A program made the position numbers and the translations under genes. Below are positions 10,866-22,090 of a stretch of 64,000 bases of DNA, piece after piece. The stretch comes from Kalaharituber pfeilii. Taxonomy: Eukaryota; Ascomycota; Pezizomycetes; Pezizales; Pezizaceae. The stretch covers positions 558,001 through 622,000 of the forward strand of contig WHUZ01000007.1 of NCBI GenBank assembly GCA_015179045.1, read 5' to 3'. How positions within the stretch are numbered: position 1 is the stretch's first letter; every line of letters starts with the position of its first letter. The notes under the pieces were generated by a model. The model worked only from the letters and a program-made list of their open reading frames with translations. It did not search any database and had not been told where the DNA came from.

Positions 10866-12743
10866 CTAGCTTAATTCGACATTCACCGTCCTCCCCTCCT
10901 CCATCAACACCGCCTCCTCAAACCTCTGATCCACGCTCCCTTCCACTCTCTTCCATGTTGTGACCCTCCTCGCCTGCGGATCCACCTCAAACAATCTCAC
11001 TTTTCTCTTGGTCACCAGGTCATGAGATTTTGCGTACCCTCCAAAACCGGCAACCCCGCTCTGACACATCCACAGGCCGCCTTTCGATGTTGCATCGGGG
11101 GACTCGAGCATGCAAAACTCATTCGTGTGGTCGTGGCCTGCAGAGACGATGCTGACGCCATGTTGCACCAGCGCAGTAGCAAGGCCAGAGTTCTCAAAGG
11201 GAGCGGTGGCAGGCTCGTTGTAGATGCCGAAGTAGTGGTTTGTTTGGGACCGGACTTCGGGAAGGGGGATCTATGTCGCCACAAGATCAGATCAGCATAT
11301 CAGTAAACAGTGCTGGGAAGACTGGGCACTTGGGAGGAAGGGATCTAACATGAATAAACGCCATATCAAGGTGCATATATGGATACTTCTCATGCTGTTT
11401 TTCCAACTTGTCATGTTCTTCCATAAACCATTTAATCTGGCTTTCCTTAACCCAATCATACACCCTAAATCTCTTTCCATTATGTTCCATCATCTTTGGC
11501 GAATATGCATGTGTATCAAAAAAGTACAGCGTCATTGCCGACTGGTGGGAATGGGATCTATGGGCCAAGACTTCAATAAGATAGTTCCCCACCCCGCCCT
11601 CAGGGGTTTGATGACCAAATTTATCAGTGATAAGAGGACCAAGGGGGGGGCCGGCGGAGGACAAGGAATAGGGAAGGCGCTCGATGATCTGCATGAGTTG
11701 GGCACGGTTGAGGTTGCCACGGTCGTCATGATTGCCGAGGATGCAGGCATAGGGGAGCTTGCGTCGGATGAAGATGTCCGCGAATTTGAAGATGGCCTGA
11801 AAAGGTGTCAGTATGTACTAAGGCAGCTGTTGGGAATATTAAGTTGGTGTCTACTCACAGTCTGGGCGTCTGGAGCAGTGTCTCCGTTGACTTGGTCTCC
11901 ACCGAGCACAGCTAAATCGGGTTTCTCAATGTCGAGGATCTTTTCAATGTAGTCCAGTGTTCTGGGATCTGCATCGCAGCCTGCTACCGATTCTCCGGGC
12001 TGAAGGTCTCGACATGTCCCAGGTCCTGTGGAGAGATGCATGTCTAGAAAAGTTAGGACCCAAGACGCCTAGGTTAAAGGGGGGGAAAAAAAACTGACGG
12101 CGTGCGTACCGGAAATTTGAATAATCTTGAACTTCATATTATCATTGATGCGCAGCTCCGGCTTCTCTATTATTTCCGGCTGTCCCTTCCTGATCGTCAA
12201 CCTGACCTTCTCCCCAATCCCCATTGTCCCAACGATCGTCCACTGTGGCCGAACTTCGGCTACGTCCATCCCAAACAGGATATCCACAGCAGTAACACCA
12301 TCTTCCACCAGCTTATTCGACCTCTTGATCCACATATCTCCGGGCCGTGATTCCCATCCTTCTCCGGGAGCGGCCTTTGAAATTGCCACATCCGTGATCA
12401 TGAGCGTCTTTCCGTTTTCATCCTTGTCAAAGTCTTCCTCCTTCATCCTTTTGACAAACAAGTATCCTCTGTATAGTATCGAGGTGCCGAGGAAGACATC
12501 CTTCTCAATCTGATGCCAGTCCTCGCCGAGCGTGCATTGCGGTCCGAAGATCTTGTTGCACGACTGGTAGTTGATGTCGGTGATGACATAGCCGGTGTGG
12601 TGCCAGTGCGGGGCAGGAAACCGGTTGTGAATGCTGGTGGGCAATACCTTGTAGCGGGAGTCGAGGAAGACGACGGCGAGGAAGAGTGCAGCGGCGAAGA
12701 GGCAGGTCTGGACGAGGGTTCGTATGATCCGGCGGGGGGCCAT
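10866..12743 (-). CDS. DCR2: Dcr2-type calcineurin-like phosphoesterase
   Basis: Metallophosphoesterase of the fungal Dcr2 family; the yeast protein is a dosage-dependent regulator of cell-cycle start and antagonises Sic1. Exons: 12743-12110, 12043-11859, 11796-11350, 11270-10866 (556 aa; the yeast protein is 578). The ATG at 12743 opens MAPRRIIRTLVQ followed by a membrane segment (about residues 8-27), so it is probably a type II membrane or signal-anchored protein. The conserved N-terminal Dcr2 domain follows (GYVITDINYQSCN). Metal-binding motifs are complete and in order: DMHLSTGPG, GGDQVNGD, GNHDDRGN, DTHAYSP, GHDHTNEF. All three introns are GT-AG and the first splits the Asp codon of motif 1. 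Its promoter region is shared head-to-head with the Trm61-like gene. Confidence 0.95.
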
Positions 12744-13130
12744 ACTGGTTGTGCGATGGTGGAGGGGGGAGCTGGGGGTGGGGGTGGGGTGGGGGTGGGG
12801 GTGGGTTGGGAGGTGAGTTGGGGGGAGGAGGGAAGCGGGAAGGGGAGAGGAAGGAGTGTCAAGCCACAGCGCCGCAGCGCCGCAGTTGGCGGGAACGCGC
12901 GTCGGGGAGGATGGGAAGTGGCGGTGCGAGGGTGGGCGGGGAGGGCGGGGAGGGCGGGGCGTGCTGCGCGACATTCCCAGCCTGCGTGCAGCGGCCGACG
13001 TGAATTTCTCGGCTGCAAGTCTTGGCGCTGGACGCGATCGCCGGCGCAGCGGACGGAAGCAAGAGGAGAGGGCCACGGCCACCGCGCAGCCCAAGCAGCG
13101 CAAGCAGCCAGGCCCCCCCCGACGAGACCG
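12744..13130. promoter_or_regulatory. divergent promoter region, DCR2 / Trm61-like
   Basis: A GC-rich 387-bp interval lies between two genes transcribed in opposite directions. The half next to DCR2 is a GT/GGGGTG-rich tract (12760-12830). Long spurious open frames on both strands run through it because of the high GC content. No specific factor site is claimed. Confidence 0.55.
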
Positions 13131-14667
13131 ATGCAGCGCAGCGCCAGGACGGCCGCCGCAGCCCTCGCGCGCAGACGCTTGTCGACGGCCGAAACAAGAG
13201 TCAGAGGCAGGTGACGACCCACAAGCCCGGCCAACCCCCCCTCCCCCCTCCTTGAAGCGTGCAGTGCTGACACCGGCCGCTTGCTGCACCCTTTCCCCCC
13301 GCCAGAGAGCGACATCGTCGTGCTCCGCCCCGTCCGCGACAGCGAGCGCTTCTTCCTCACGGTGCCCTTGAAGAAAGGCCAGTCCGTCCAGACCCACCTC
13401 GGCGCCATCAAGCACGACGACATCATCTCCAAGAGCGTCAGGGAGGTGGTACTTAGCAGTAAAGGTCTGTGCAAGAGCGCGCTCAGCCGTCGTACGGTTA
13501 GTCTCACGAACGCGCATCACTGCCCCCTCCCCCGCTTCCCCAATGGCGGCCTGCTGAACAGTAGAGTCTAGAAAAGCAATTCCGGATACACTGGCCGACC
13601 ACGGACGAGTATATCACCAAGGTGCGCAGGCTCGTGACGCCGGTGAGTTCATTCGGCCCTCCCCCCCCCCCCCCCCCCCCCGTCCCCCGCCAGAAAGATG
13701 CCCATGCCAATGGCCCCTTCTGCAGATCTACCCCCAGGACGCAACGACCATAGTCTCCCTGCTGGACCTCCATGTCTCGCCCCCGCCCCCACCCGGCACT
13801 GATGCGCCCCGGCCACCTCGTCTCGAGATCCTCGAAGCAGGGACCGGGCACGGGAGCTTGACCATCGCGTTATCCAAGGCAATCCATGCCGCGAACCCGC
13901 CACTACCACCCTCTACCTCACCTCCATCACCATTCCCCCCTCCACCGCCCGCATCACCTGATGCTGTCGCCGTTGCCGACGCCGCCCATCCTACCAACCC
14001 TCCCTCGCACCATTCCATCCGCAACGATCCCCGCAACGCCATTATCCACACCGTGGACGTCTCCGCCCCGCACTCCGAGCACGCCCGCAAAGTCATCGCC
14101 GAATTCCGCCGCGGTATGTACCTTCACAACATCGATTTCCACGTCGGCACGCCCGCCACCTTCCTCGAATCCCAGTCCACACTCCGCGGGTCCAAAGATC
14201 CATTCTTAACCGCGGTGATCCTCGACATGCCGAACCCAATCCAATTTCTGCAGATTTGTACGGACGCGCTGGTGCCGGATGGGATATTAGGTCTCTTCTG
14301 CCCCAGCATAACGCAGATTACGGAGGCGATCAAGGAAATCAAGGATCAAGATGTACTCCTCATAACTGACAGAGTTATTGAGCTACCAAACAATGGTGGC
14401 GTCCGAGAATGGGACGTAAGGCTAATCAAGCCTCGGGGCGAGGATGTCACGGGGGATCCTGAGATTGACGACAATTCGAGACTGTTAGTATGTAGGCCCA
14501 AAGTGGGAAAGATGATTGTCGGCGGGGGGTTCTTTGCGACATTCCGTAAGCTTGACCTGGACAGGAAACGGGAGAAGCGCGGGAAGGGTAAGGTTGCGGA
14601 GGAGACTGCGGAAGCGAGTACGGAGGGGTGGTTTAGGAATATGGTGAGGCGGTATCTGGGATTCTAG
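13131..14667 (+). CDS. Trm61-like tRNA (adenine-N1) methyltransferase, probably mitochondrial
   Basis: SAM-dependent methyltransferase of the TRM61/GCD14 class, which makes m1A58 in tRNA. Model: exons 13131-13210, 13310-13464, 13572-13642, 13726-14667 (415 aa). Exon 1 gives an Arg/Ala-rich presequence (MQRSARTAAAALARRRLST), which suggests import into mitochondria. The N-terminal beta domain has VVLRPVRDSERFFLTVPL and HLGAIKHDDIIS. SAM motif I is EAGTGHGSLTIALS; VDVSAPHSEHARK binds the ribose; VILDMPNPIQF is the catalytic-side motif; FCPSITQI follows. The start and the exon 1/2 join are the weak points: the acceptor consistent with the frame is the third AG in CCAGAGAG (ending 13309). A Pro-rich insertion follows motif I. 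The third intron contains a run of 21 C. A cytosolic role cannot be excluded. Confidence 0.83.
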
Positions 14668-15180
14668 AGGTGCAGCGAAGTGGCGCAAATGTAGTTCAAG
14701 TAGAGTAGGGTCAAATTGTAATCTCCCCTCTCTCGACGCAGAACAGTGCTGTGTATGTGCGCGCGCGTGTGTTAGGACGTAAACGCAACCCCGCAACCCC
14801 GCAACACGCCACCATCAGACCCGGGAAGGCTGCCGTGCTTGCACTTGGGGTGTCCACGCGTTTGGGCGGCTGGTTCGGGCGCGCTGTGAGTGCATGCGGT
14901 GTGCGGTGGACCCTTGCGCGCAGCCTGTGCGACAGGCCAAGTCGCACAGCAGCGGGAGACGCACGCACAGAGAGGGCGCGGCTTCGTTCGCGCCCCGCAG
15001 CCGCAGCGTGCAGTTCCTCGCGCCTCTCCTGGCCCGCTCAGCCGGCCCCTCCGCGCCCCCACCCCTCCCCTCCCCCCCCCGCATCCCAGGCAAGGCGCTC
15101 AACTCGCCCGATCCACCGCCTGCAGCCTGCAGTCATCCTCCGCACATGCGCCCCGCCATCGCCACCACACCCGCACCGAT
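14668..15180. other. intergenic, GC-rich, NNF1 upstream region
   Basis: This is the 513 bp between the Trm61-like gene and NNF1, which are tandem on the plus strand. It is very GC-rich with CCCC/CTCC tracts close to the NNF1 start, and frames stay open on all strands because of composition. No gene or site can be supported. Confidence 0.5.
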
Positions 15181-16072
15181 ATGTCCGCTGAACCGCCCTC
15201 CTCCGGCCCTCCCACTGGCGCTCCTCCCGCCCTCTCCGCCGCCGCGGCCCCTCCGCCCGGCCCCGAACCCGCGCCCGCCACCCCCGGCCTCCGCGCCACT
15301 GCCTTTCGCGAAGTCCTCTCCCGTGCCCTCCACCACACCTTGAAGGGCCTCACCGATCCCCACTTCCTCTCCTGCTTCCCCACGCCCGCCGCCCATCCGG
15401 CGCACCGCGCGACGCTGCTGGACGTCCACAGGCAGCTCATCACGCAGTACGACGCGCTCGCGACGGCGAGCTTCGAGAACGTACTTGAGCGGTTCGAGAC
15501 GGTAACGAAGCTCAACGAGCTTGACAGGCTGATTGAGGAGGCAAAAGCGAGGAAAGCGAAGGCAGAAGCGGAGGCCGAGAAGGAGAAGAAGGGAGGCCCA
15601 TCCAACGAGAAGGAGGTGATGTAAGATTTCCCCATTCCCCGCGTACCCCGCCCCCCTACGAACAGCAACAATAAAGTCCGCTCAGATACATTCACGCTAG
15701 TTCATTTGCACAAATACGCTGACATGGGCAATCCATAATCATTTTATATATAGCCCCTCCACCCTTCCCCCGCTCTCTATCCTCTCCCTACACCTCGCCC
15801 CACACCTACTCAAAGCGCAGACGGCGCTCTTGGAAAAACTCGACGTCGTGCAGAAGGAAAACGAGGTGCTAGTCAAGAAACTGGAAGAGCAGAGAGAGGA
15901 GGTGTTGATGCTGGAAGGGAAACTGAGGAAGGTGGTTGAGGAGGTTGAGGGGACGGTTAAGGTGGTGCGGGAGAGTGTGGTCGAGGGGGAGAAGGAGGAG
16001 ATCGCAGAAGGGACAGAAGATCGGGAGGAGAAGGAACAGCAGGAGGAGGACGTGGAGATGGTGCAGGCATGA
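15181..16072 (+). CDS. NNF1: kinetochore MIND complex subunit Nnf1
   Basis: Subunit of the Mis12/MIND complex that links centromeric chromatin to the Ndc80 complex. Exons 15181-15620 and 15754-16072 (252 aa); intron 15621-15753, GTAAGA donor, CTGAC branch, TATAG acceptor. An Ala/Pro-rich N-terminus (about 45 residues) precedes the helical domain: FREVLSRALHHTLKGL, FLSCFPT, then a conserved FENVLERFETVTKLNELDRL segment followed by an Ala/Lys/Glu helix. Exon 2 carries the PMF1/Nnf1 C-terminal signature: LHLAPHLLKAQ, then VVQKENEVL, a coiled coil with QREEVLMLEGKL, and an acidic end. Without the splice both halves look like unrelated ORFs. Family assignment rests on pattern and length. Confidence 0.85.
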
Positions 16073-16790
16073 GCAGGAAGAAATTTCAACAAATCGATAT
16101 AGCGACATGAGATATTGTGGGTTGTTAATTAGCGGACATGTTACCCTGAATGCTACAACTTGCATTCCCTCGATTGAGCCGTCCACCTGCAGCCACCTAG
16201 CACCATCGAATCGCAAACTCTACGACCTCCCATACCTGCTTATACCCCTTTGCTTGAATCAACGACAACAAAGCAGCTTAATAAACCTTATATCCTCATA
16301 TATCCCTCCCCCCACCCAACTCCCTACCTTCGCCGTTCTCCTCCTCCTCAGCTCTCCACAGCACGTATCCTCAAAGAGCCTTCATCTCTCGGCCCCCTAT
16401 GACCAACTCGCTCCACTGTTTCCGCCCCAAGTGCTCTGTCTACTCTAACTGTTGAGAAGCGATGACTTAAAAGTTCTATTGGTTTTCCATAATACCTGTA
16501 CATGAGCACTTGCCTACTTAATTTATGATAATATACTACGATGCTCCCTCTAGTAAATGTTTCTAGCAAAAGCTTGACTCACTCACTGTCATTATATGAC
16601 GCGTCCAGTCTGCAATATTGTACCAGAGTGCTTATTCGGTATATGCCCTCCTTTACCTGTCTCTATCTAGAATCGTAGAAAAGAACAAAGAACAACCAAA
16701 TACCCAATTTGCATAACTAAATCTCTCCCTAAAAGCACACACTCTCCACCCCCCACTCCCAATCTCCCACTCCTCTCGCTACTTCACTGT
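16073..16790. other. convergent 3' region of NNF1 and flavin-reductase-like gene
   Basis: About 720 bp of CT-rich DNA between two gene ends pointing at each other. It contains short pyrimidine tracts (16300-16350 and 16735-16800). No gene, RNA or repeat was recognised. Confidence 0.5.
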
Positions 16791-19175
16791 TCACTTCCTC
16801 TTCACCCTCCCCCTCTGCATCCACCGCGCCATGTCCTTACCCATCCAACCCCTCCCTGCAGCGCTTGGTGCTACACTCGCCCCCGCCAACCTCACAAACT
16901 CGGCCTCTTTGCGTTCCTTCTTCTTGATCATTTTGAGTTGCCAGTTTGCGAGTTCTTTGGCGGAGGGGGTGTGCAAGGTTGGTTTTGGTGGGGGTGGTGA
17001 TGGTGGAGGTGGGGGTGGGGAGGATTGCGATGGTGGGGAGAAGGGTTGACATTGGGATTGGGATTTAGAAGGGAGGGTGGAGGTGGGGGCAGAGGTAGGG
17101 GTGGAAGTGGAAGTGGAAGTGGAAGTGGAAGTGGAAGGGGAAGTGGAAGCGGAAGTGGAAGTGGAAGCGGAAGTGGAAGTGGAAGTGGAAGTGGAAGTGG
17201 AAGTGGAAGTGGAAGTGGAAGTGGAGTTGCGGGTATAGGGAGCGGCGCCGATGCCGTTGCGGCGGATGGCGAAAGTTGGGGCAGGGGGTGATGGAGAAGG
17301 AGTCGGTGTCGAGGCGGGTCCGGACGCCATTGACGCCGGTCCCGGCTCCAATTTCGGCTCTACCTGGCTCTTGTTCACTTCGGCTGTGCCCCTCTGCTCC
17401 TGTGCAGACGCGTACCTTGTCTTATACATCTCCTCAAACATTTTCTCCCTCCTCGCTACTTCCTCCTCCAAATCTTCCCACTCTTCCTCCCACTCTTCCT
17501 CCCTCTCCTTTCCGATCTGTATCTCATCTTCCTTCTCCTCCTCAGTCATTTCCTCGTATCTCTCTATTTCGCGCATCAACTTCTCCTTCTTCACCTTTGC
17601 TACCCTCTGCTGCAACTTTTTGGCCTTCGCCTCCCTCTGAGCCGTCTCAAACTCCAATTTCCGCCTCATCCACCGCCGTAACTTATTATGTGCCTCCAGC
17701 ATCAGTAAGCCACTCTCCCTAAACTGTCTATCCCCATAGAGCAGACTCAACGGCACCGCCTCGCCTAATCCGTACGGCCCATGTGGGTTTTCCCATGTGC
17801 CCGGGTAATCGATCCAGTTGACCTTTGCAACCCAAATCTCGTGATCCTGAACCGGATACACCCGATGCGTTTGACAATACATCCTGAACATGACCTCCTC
17901 CGTTAGCGCCGGCATCTGCCGCGTGTCCTCATTTACCTTAACCGGAATCTTGCCAAACTGCCCCTCGTTCAACACCTGCGGGTCCGGAGTGGTCAGCCGT
18001 GTAAAGTAGTATCGCTCCTCCATCGACAGCGGGGCCGACTTGTCTGCTAACAGTATCTTGGCGTCCTCGGGGGTGAGCACGTCGTAGGGAGGATGTACCA
18101 CGGAGCCCTCGCGGACCTTGTACTTCCAAGTCTCACCGGGGACGTAGGGTTGGGCGAAGCGAGCTGCGAAGTCGGAACTACGGGGAGTAGGCAGCATGGC
18201 GTGGACGATGAATTCGCCGCGGTGCTTCATGGCGTGAGCAGCGGAAGAGGGCTGCCTGATGTTGAAGCTGATGAGGGGGTTTGGGGTCAAAGAAAGGGAG
18301 TTGAAGGAGGAGAGCGTGATGCCGCGCCAGTCGGCGGGGGAGGGGGAGACGCTGGTGGTGATGATTACGACTGCAAAAGCAGGCGGCTATATTAGACGTT
18401 TGCAGGGGAATAGGAGAGTCGGATATATGTGAGTGTTGGGGGGGGGGGCAGCGCCGAGACGTACCAGGATGTATCATGTGCCTCATCACGGCCCTCAAGT
18501 GATCCGAAATGTTGTTGGACCTGAACGCCCGTATCGCGTTCTGTAGCAGGTCATGATTCCTGTCGATGATCATCTTGTTCACGCGCGAGGGCGCAAAAAT
18601 GTTGCTCTTGAGCTTGGGGATGCTGATTTTGCAGCGGACGCTGGGGAGCGCGGTAGTTACTGGCGGGGGCAGCCTGGACGGGGAATTGGCGTGGGCGCGG
18701 AGCTGGAGCAGGGCGAGGGGCGCGGCGCGCGGCGGGGGGCCGGGCCGGCCGGGCGCAGCAGGGCCCGGATGGCCGACATTTGGGGGGGGGGGGTGCGGTG
18801 GCGGACGCGGCGGGGGACGTGGTTGCTGTTTGGGGGGCAGTCCGACTGGCCGGCGGGCGTGTCTGCAGCGGGAGGTGCTGCTGGCGGGGACGAGAGCGCG
18901 GGGCGTCCGCAGCCCGCCGCGCCCGCCCGCCGCGGGCAAATGGCAAATTTTCCCTGGCGGCCCTTCTTATCGATAAGGGCGCCCAGTCACGTGCGCGCCT
19001 TGGCGGCTGCCGCACTTACCTCGGCTGCAGCGCGCAGCTCCGGCGCTCCGACGCCTGCCGCGGTGCTGCGGCGGCTACCCCGGGTTCCCGTTAACTTCAC
19101 GCTGCTCGGGACACGCACCTTCAGAGCTGCTGCTGTACTGCGACTCAAGGTGAAGGCCGAAAAAGAAACACCCAT
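16791..19175 (-). CDS. flavin-reductase-like domain protein with long low-complexity tail
   Basis: FMN-binding split-barrel protein of the flavin-reductase-like family; no substrate can be named. Model: exons 19175-19020, 18702-18465, 18370-16791 (657 aa). The barrel is explicit across intron 2: MRHMIHPVVIITTSV, then WRGITLSSFNSLSLTPNPLI, FNIRQPSSAAHAMK and FIVHAML. It continues into EIWVAKVNWIDYPGTWENP and PYGLGEAVPLSLLYG, a segment also found in fungal members. The rest is a charged coiled coil (KLQQRVAKVKKEKLMREI onward), then a Ser-Thr dipeptide repeat encoded by a GTGGAA-type hexanucleotide array, then a Pro/Ser tail ending in a basic RGRVKRK. Exon 1 (ATG at 19175) looks like a mitochondrial presequence and ends at a perfect GAG/GTAAGT donor. 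Its acceptor was chosen by phase and is uncertain. It is divergent from ANT1. Confidence 0.8.
17101..17225. repeat. coding hexanucleotide microsatellite (GTGGAA)n
   Basis: About 21 units of a 6-bp repeat, GTGGAA with occasional GCGGAA or GGGGAA variants, lie inside the last exon of the flavin-reductase-like gene. On the minus strand they encode alternating Ser and Thr (about 42 residues, with a few Ala or Pro). The 6-bp unit keeps the reading frame whatever the copy number. Confidence 0.95.
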
Positions 19176-19177
19176 TA

Positions 19178-19208
<31 letters not shown>

Positions 19209-19520
19209 CCGGCCCCGAATTGTTCGGTAGAGTTTCTGTACTGACTTCATCCGTCCCAGATCAGCTGAAAAGGCTCGTCATCGCATAGGCAGCAGTCATT
19301 CCCTTTTTCCTTTTTCCGCTTTCACCTTTCCTCTCCCAAGTTATCGCATTACTCGCTATCCCTGGCCTCTCTCAAGTTCTCTTCTGTCTTGTCTACTCTG
19401 TCTGTCGACGGCCAACGAATTATCCAAGGAGAAGCACCAATAATCCCTCCAACCCCGGCCCAACAATCATAATATTAAATCTCTAACGATACAAATTCTG
19501 CAAAAAATACAATAGGGGCT
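19176..19520. promoter_or_regulatory. divergent promoter region, flavin-reductase-like / ANT1
   Basis: A 345-bp head-to-head interval. It starts with a run of 17 C plus a short CA repeat directly upstream of the minus-strand ATG. It then becomes CT-rich (19290-19400), as is common before fungal transcription starts. No particular operator is claimed. Confidence 0.55.
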
Positions 19521-20658
19521 ATGTCGAAAGAGGCGCCACTACCCCCATGGGGATATGCCATCGCAGGAGCCACGGGTGCCGTCATAGCCAATACTCTTGT
19601 TTATCCATTGGACATGTGCGTATCAACCCGCAACCACCACTCCCGCATCACACGATGAACATGCCTCGAACCTTGAATTCCAATACTAACAATTCCACAG
19701 CGTCAAAACCCGCCTGCAAGTCCAAGTGAAGCCCAAGCTGGGGCAAGAATCTGTCTTCAAGTATGTCACCCATTTCCTACCCCTCCTCCATACCCAGCTC
19801 ATCTCTAATCCTCGGGTTTTCCTCCACAGAGCCGGTGATCACGAGCACTATACCTCGACCCTCGACGCCATCTCCAAAATTCTCTCCCACGAGGGCCTCT
19901 CGGGCCTCTACGCTGGCATGGTCGGCTCCCTTATCGGCGTGGCATCGACAAACTTTGCCTACTTCTACTGGTACACCCTTGTGCGCTCCTTCTATCTCAA
20001 CCGCGCAAAAACCTCCACTCTTTCTACCGCCGCCGAACTGTCTCTCGGCGCCGTCGCCGGCGCCCTAGCACAGCTCTTCACCATCCCCGTCGCAGTCATT
20101 ACTACCCGCCAACAGACCTCCAGCAAGGAAGACCGCAAGGGACTATTCGAGACTGCGAAGGACGTCATTGCCGAAGACGGCATCTCCGGGCTATGGCGTG
20201 GGCTAAAAGCGAGCTTGGTGCTCGTCGTCAACCCATCCATCACCTACGGCGCCTACCAGCGCCTTAGGACTGTCTTTTTCGCGAACAAACCTCGCCTCAC
20301 GCCATACGAAGCCTTTCTCCTCGGTGCCATGTCCAAGACGCTTGCAACGCTCGCCACGCAGCCCCTCATTGTAGCTAAGGTCGGACTTCAGTCAAAGCCA
20401 CCCGTAGGAGCTCCCCCATTTAAGACCTTCGGCCAGGTCATGGGGTACATTGTCAAGCATGAAGGTGCACTCAGCCTCTTCAAGGGCATTGGACCACAAA
20501 TCATGAAAGGGTTGCTCGTGCAAGGATTTTTGATGATGACGAAGGAGCGGATGGAGCTGTTGTTTATTTTGCTCTGGAGGGTGATCAAGAAGATGCAGGC
20601 GGAGAAGGTAGCCAAGAAGACAGTGCAGATATTACCAACTATCGTAGTAAAGAGGTAG
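19521..20658 (+). CDS. ANT1: peroxisomal adenine nucleotide carrier Ant1
   Basis: Mitochondrial-carrier-family protein that exchanges ATP for AMP across the peroxisomal membrane, supplying fatty-acid activation. Exons 19521-19615, 19701-19760, 19830-20658 (327 aa). Both introns have good branch and acceptor sites (CTAAC ... CCACAG); the second (69 nt) is a multiple of three and contains no stop, so it could be mistaken for coding sequence. Three carrier repeats are visible: PLDIVKTRLQ (repeat 1), IPVAVITTRQQ (repeat 2, the form typical of Ant1/PMP47) and TQPLIVAKVGLQ (repeat 3). Each is followed by a GL-W/Y or LF-KG element (GLSGLYAGM, GISGLWRGL, ALSLFKGIG). The N terminus MSKEAPLPPWGYAIAGATG and the absence of a presequence fit the peroxisomal member. 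Confidence 0.93.
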
Positions 20659-20816
20659 AGAGGTGGGTAGTTATAGAGGGGGAGAAGTGAATAAAAAGTG
20701 AGTATAGGAACGTAAATGTGAATACTGTATACTAACCTTTATTATTTTTTTATTTTATAATGATACTACTGTACGGCTATTTGCTACAGGTTTAACGTCT
20801 GGATTTTGAGCTTGCT

Positions 20817-20862
20817 TTCTTTTCTTTCTTTCCTTTTCTTTCTTTCCTTTTCTTTCTTTCCT
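20817..20862. repeat. pyrimidine minisatellite
   Basis: About three tandem copies of a 14-15-bp unit, CTTTTCTTTCTTTC, downstream of ANT1. It is strictly pyrimidine on the plus strand. Confidence 0.8.
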
Positions 20863-22069
20863 TTTTTATTTCTCAGTGCTGCATGCATGATTTCGCGCGT
20901 GGAGATGGTTTCAGGTTTATGTAGAAAGTTTATACACTTCTCGGGTATAGATTTCATTCTACACGCAATTGAGGGATGCGGAATGTTTACTGGTTCCTTA
21001 TTCTCGTTCCCAAGTTGACTATACCCATGCATTGGCATTTGAACTGCACTAGACTTTGATATCCATTACGGGAATACCACTATAAGAGGTAATCTTGGTA
21101 CTGCTATATCAGAAGTAAGTATGTAAGAAGAAACGTAATTTTATCACTTACTTGTGGCGATCATAAGAAAGGAATGGCTGGATGGAAAAGGAAAATACAG
21201 CTCAATACCCTTCCTCCGCAAGAAAAAAAGATCGCCAAGAGGCGTGCACCTAATGAAACGTCCGCTCAAATATTACCCACAACTTAGCCAGCGTCTGGTT
21301 ACGATCCACTAAGTAATTAGGCTCATAGTAAGTAGTGTCATACATTCATCAAGTGAACAACAGCACATGGGATTGCGGAATACATAGCATATCAGCTCAT
21401 GTTAATCTACTGTACAGCAGCCTTCTTCTTGACCCCACTCTCCGTTATACTAAGCAACTGCTATTGAATAAGAATAACCCTACATGATGTTCTATATGAC
21501 GTCTTGTAGATCCATTGCTCACCCATTGGAACTTCCATGGAAGGTTTCTGATGGTGTCGAGGCATCCTTGCGGAGCGAGACTAGAATAGGATATTCCAAG
21601 CTGGATAAGTGTTGTCTCCAGTACGATTTAAGTCTAGATTCGGAGAAGTATGGCATACCCCCGCCCTATATTGTCGGTGTAAACTGGCTCTATTTGCAGG
21701 GGCCCTGGCACGACGATAAGGCCCCCTTGTTCAACACCCTGGTGATGAGCCAGCAGGGGTCAGAAGCCAGACAGACAGACTTAAAAAATTGCGTTTTTTC
21801 CGTCGCTGTGACAAACCCGCAGAAAAAATCCCACTGTAGAGTACATACATACAAATTCGCAGAAAAAAATCAAATTGTACAAGCGTACGGATTCCATGCC
21901 ATACGAAGGCTCTACAGCCTATTCAGCTACAGGACTGGGGAATGCGCCTGCGTTTTTATGCTATGATATCAAGGTGCTTAGGGCTGCTGATACGGAGTAC
22001 ATTATTAGTGTTATCATACGGAGGTGGTAAACGCAGAGAGTTACCGTCCGCCAGGCCAAAAAGACACTT

Positions 22070-22090
22070 GACTAGCGATACTCGCTAGTC
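22070..22090. repeat. perfect 9-bp palindrome with 3-nt loop
   Basis: GACTAGCGA, then TAC, then TCGCTAGTC. It forms a stable hairpin on either strand and lies far from any recognised gene. It could be a relic of a mobile-element end or a chance palindrome. Confidence 0.7.

Noticed and set aside
12443..13520. Long GC-rich ORFs on both strands across the DCR2/Trm61-like promoter
   Set aside because: Composition-driven open frames with Pro/Arg/Ala-rich translations; the true coding exons lie in other frames with conserved motifs.
21484..21966. 160-codon plus-strand ORF
   Set aside because: No recognisable motif and irregular composition; probably chance.
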